A stretch of 7,879 nucleotides of DNA, from positions 789-8,667 of the forward strand of contig DOZQ01000201.1 in the NCBI GenBank assembly GCA_003517915.1. The letters are read 5' to 3'. Each line of letters starts with the position of its first letter. The stretch's first letter is position 1. This document shows positions 6,054-7,879 of this stretch, piece by piece. Below the pieces are notes generated by a model. That model was not told the DNA's origin. It saw only the letters and a list, made by a program, of their open reading frames with translations, and did not search any database. This DNA comes from Oscillospiraceae bacterium. GTDB taxonomy: Bacteria; Bacillota; Clostridia; Oscillospirales; Acutalibacteraceae. Made by a program: the position numbers and the translations under genes.

Positions 6054-7454
6054 CTACTCTTTCAGCGTAAACAAAATGCTTGTTTCATGTTCGTCGCTCT
6101 CGGCCCAGATTTCCTCATCCAGCCCACGGATAATTTCCCTTGCAATCGAAAGCCCAAGCCCGTTGCCGCCGCCCGAATGGGCTTTGTCAACAGTATAAAA
6201 GCGTTCAAAAAGGAATGGAATATCCTCGGCGGAAATTCGGTTCCCCGTGTTGGATACGCCGACGGTGAAGCCTTCTTTCACTTTTTCACAGGAAAGCGTA
6301 ATCCTGCCGTTTTCTTGTGTGTGCTTTATGGCGTTGTCCATTAAAACAACAAGCACCTGTTCTACGCGGTCGGCATTGCTGCTGACCAACACGGGCGCGG
6401 ACATCTCCGCGCGAACCGCAAACTCCAGTCCGGCGTCCCGCGCGAGATGCCCGTAGCCGTCCGCAATATCCTGAAGCACCTCCCGCAAATCGAAACGGGA
6501 TTTTTGCATGGCCGTTTTGCCTGCCTGTAAACGGGAAAGCTCCAGCAGATCATCCACCAGCCGCGACAGCCGCAGGGATTCCCGCACGATGTTGTTGTAA
6601 AAAAGCTGCCGTTTTTCCTCGGTTTTCGCCATGCCGTCCCGCAATGTCTCGCCCATGGCCCGAATAGAGGCAATGGGTGTTCGCAGCTCATGGGATACGT
6701 TTGCCACATAATCCCGCCGGGTTTGCTCCAATCTTTCTGACTCCACGGCAAAATGATTCATACTTGCGCCAAGCTCGCCGATTTCCCCCTTGACCGATTC
6801 ATCGGCGCGTACGGTGTAATTCCCTTTTGCCATTGCGTGCGCCACATCCCGCATTTGCCGAATGGGGATTACAAGCCTGCGGGTGAGAAAATACGCCGGG
6901 ATAAGCATGACGATGAACGCCGCAAGTGTGCTGATGATCAGTGTCGCGTTCAGTCCGCTCATGGTTTCGCTCAGCTCGCGCATCGACTTGGTAAAGATCA
7001 CGGCACCGCCGCTTTTGATGGGAACGCCGACCACCAGGAAAGATTCCCCCGCTGCCGTTTTCCGCACCTCGGAGATTTCATTGCCGGCAAGCACCGTACT
7101 TAAATCAGCGGATATCAGCGTGGCGGTGTCGGCCTTGGACAGTTCAAAATCGTTTCCCGGCGGTGGGCTTCCATCCGGCGGAGGCGTGCCGCCGCCTTCC
7201 GGACGCATTCCCCCGCCTGGCTCCATAATGGCTTTACCCTGCGCGTCGTAGATGTGCAGGGTCGCGCCGAAGGCGCGGTTTTCATCCCGCAAAAGCGGCC
7301 CGGGGGCATTCTCATTGGCGGTGTCCGACAGCATTTCGGCCACTGTGCGGGCAATGGGCGTCAGCTCCTTTGCCCGCATGTCCGCGTAAAGCCATTGCGA
7401 GACAAAAATATAAATGCCCGCCGACAAAAGTCCGGACAGCAACACTGCCGACAA
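6054..7454 (-). CDS. PhoR-like sensor histidine kinase of a second two-component system
   Basis: This is a membrane sensor kinase paired with the response regulator just upstream; the signal is unknown. In the 466 residues from the TTG at 7454 one sees a first membrane segment (about 1-20), an extracytoplasmic domain (about 21-165) with a Pro/Gly-rich stretch around 79-100, a second membrane segment (about 169-190), HAMP (about 190-245), the HisKA motif VSHELRTPIASIRAM with H255, an N box (LMDNAIKHT, N374), G1 (SNTGNRI), F (FLFERFYTVD) and G2 (GGGNGLGLSIA). The kinase core looks complete. The start is doubtful: the frame stays open back to the stop of the upstream regulator, and those 18 codons encode a typical basic-then-hydrophobic kinase N-terminus (LLYNKSVLLRRIILLLL) but offer no ATG, GTG or TTG. 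The DNA is GC-richer than the van genes. It shows no link to vancomycin resistance beyond adjacency. Confidence 0.85.
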   Translation of the reverse strand: MSAVLLSGLLSAGIYIFVSQWLYADMRAKELTPIARTVAEMLSDTANENAPGPLLRDENRAFGATLHIYDAQGKAIMEPGGGMRPEGGGTPPPDGSPPPGNDFELSKADTATLISADLSTVLAGNEISEVRKTAAGESFLVVGVPIKSGGAVIFTKSMRELSETMSGLNATLIISTLAAFIVMLIPAYFLTRRLVIPIRQMRDVAHAMAKGNYTVRADESVKGEIGELGASMNHFAVESERLEQTRRDYVANVSHELRTPIASIRAMGETLRDGMAKTEEKRQLFYNNIVRESLRLSRLVDDLLELSRLQAGKTAMQKSRFDLREVLQDIADGYGHLARDAGLEFAVRAEMSAPVLVSSNADRVEQVLVVLMDNAIKHTQENGRITLSCEKVKEGFTVGVSNTGNRISAEDIPFLFERFYTVDKAHSGGGNGLGLSIAREIIRGLDEEIWAESDEHETSILFTLKE

Positions 7455-7508
7455 GAGCAGCAGAATAATCCTGCGGAGCAGAACACTCTTATTGTAAAGT
7501 AAACCGTC

Positions 7509-7879
7509 TCAAGCATGCCGCGTCACCTCAAACTTATATCCCACACCGTACACGCTGCGAATGCTGAAATGTCCGTTGTCCGGCAGCTTTTGCCTAATCC
7601 GCTTTATCTGCGTGTCCACCACGCGGGTGTCACCATAGTAATCGTAGCCCCAAACGTCCGCGAGAAGCTGCTCACGGGTAAACACCCTGCCCGGCGCGGA
7701 GCAGAGCTTATACAGCAGCTCCACTTCCTTCGGCGTGCAAGCGAGCGCCCCCCGTTCGGTATGGACCTCGTAATTGCTGATGTTGATTTGCAGGCCGGGA
7801 AAACGCAGCAGCAGCTGCGTTTCCTTTGGCGCTTCAGTCATTCGGCGCAGCACCACCTTGATGCGCGCGACCACCTCGC
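7509..7879 (-). CDS. OmpR/PhoB-type response regulator, C-terminal part (cut by window edge)
   Basis: Only the end of the protein is inside the window. It begins in the linker (EVVARIKVVLRR), the typical end of a receiver domain. A full winged-helix DNA-binding domain follows: CTPKEVELLYKLCSAPGRVFTREQLL, then DVWGYDYYGDTRVVDTQIKRIRQKL with the recognition helix, then the IRSVYGVGYKFE wing. The receiver with its phospho-acceptor Asp lies beyond position 7879. The frame remains open to the edge, so apparent starts inside (such as the GTG near 7874) are internal. It ends in TGA (7511-7509), 54 bases before the first recognised kinase start. The sequence and base composition differ from VanR, so it is not a duplicate of it. 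Its targets are unknown; the kinase at 6054-7454 is its likely partner. Confidence 0.88.
   Translation of the reverse strand, partial: EVVARIKVVLRRMTEAPKETQLLLRFPGLQINISNYEVHTERGALACTPKEVELLYKLCSAPGRVFTREQLLADVWGYDYYGDTRVVDTQIKRIRQKLPDNGHFSIRSVYGVGYKFEVTRHA

Noticed and set aside
260..7502. Plus-strand open frames of about 60-130 codons throughout
   Set aside because: They lie opposite well-supported minus-strand genes, match no family I recognise, and are low-complexity or odd in composition, as expected of antisense shadows.
1..7879. CRISPR arrays, tRNA or rRNA genes, transposase or integrase genes
   Set aside because: No regularly spaced repeats, no RNA gene signatures and no recombinase motifs were seen on either strand. 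Any carrier element must be defined from outside this window.

Overview
The window carries a vanG-type (D-Ala-D-Ser) vancomycin-resistance cluster next to the end of a second, unrelated two-component system. All real genes read on the minus strand, so they run from high to low coordinates. The protein families, moderate-to-low GC, gene overlaps and strong GGAG-type ribosome sites point to a Bacillota (Firmicutes) genome, most likely a gut clostridium. The exact host cannot be read from this window.

Region by region in transcription order: 7879-7509 is the C-terminal end of an OmpR/PhoB-type response regulator, cut by the window edge. Positions 7454-6054 hold its PhoR-like sensor kinase. These two genes are visibly richer in GC than the rest. 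An AT-rich 252-base gap (6053-5802) holds a good promoter candidate and two dyads. Then come vanR (5801-5103) and vanS (5110-3974, overlapping). A 120-base gap (3973-3854) contains a long nested hairpin that looks like a terminator, with a possible second promoter overlapping it. The tightly packed resistance genes follow: vanW (3853-3029), vanG ligase (3027-1975), vanXY (1978-1208) and a racemase-only vanT (1224-76). The last 75 bases hold a ribosome site and a GTG start that reaches a stop after nine codons.

How it works, from established knowledge of van systems: VanS senses glycopeptide stress and phosphorylates VanR, which switches on the resistance genes. VanT supplies D-serine, VanG joins it to D-alanine, and VanXY destroys D-Ala-D-Ala and trims D-Ala-ended precursors. 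The cell wall then ends in D-Ala-D-Ser, which vancomycin binds weakly. VanW is a conserved accessory protein of unknown role.

The cluster departs from the classical enterococcal vanG layout (U-R-S-Y-W-G-XY-T). There is no vanU or vanY. The racemase lacks the N-terminal membrane domain. At the position where VanT enzymes carry an Asn thought to permit serine racemisation, this protein has a Ser. The terminator-like structure splits the regulatory genes from the resistance genes. No undescribed defence or mobile system was found; the novelty lies in these variations on a known system.
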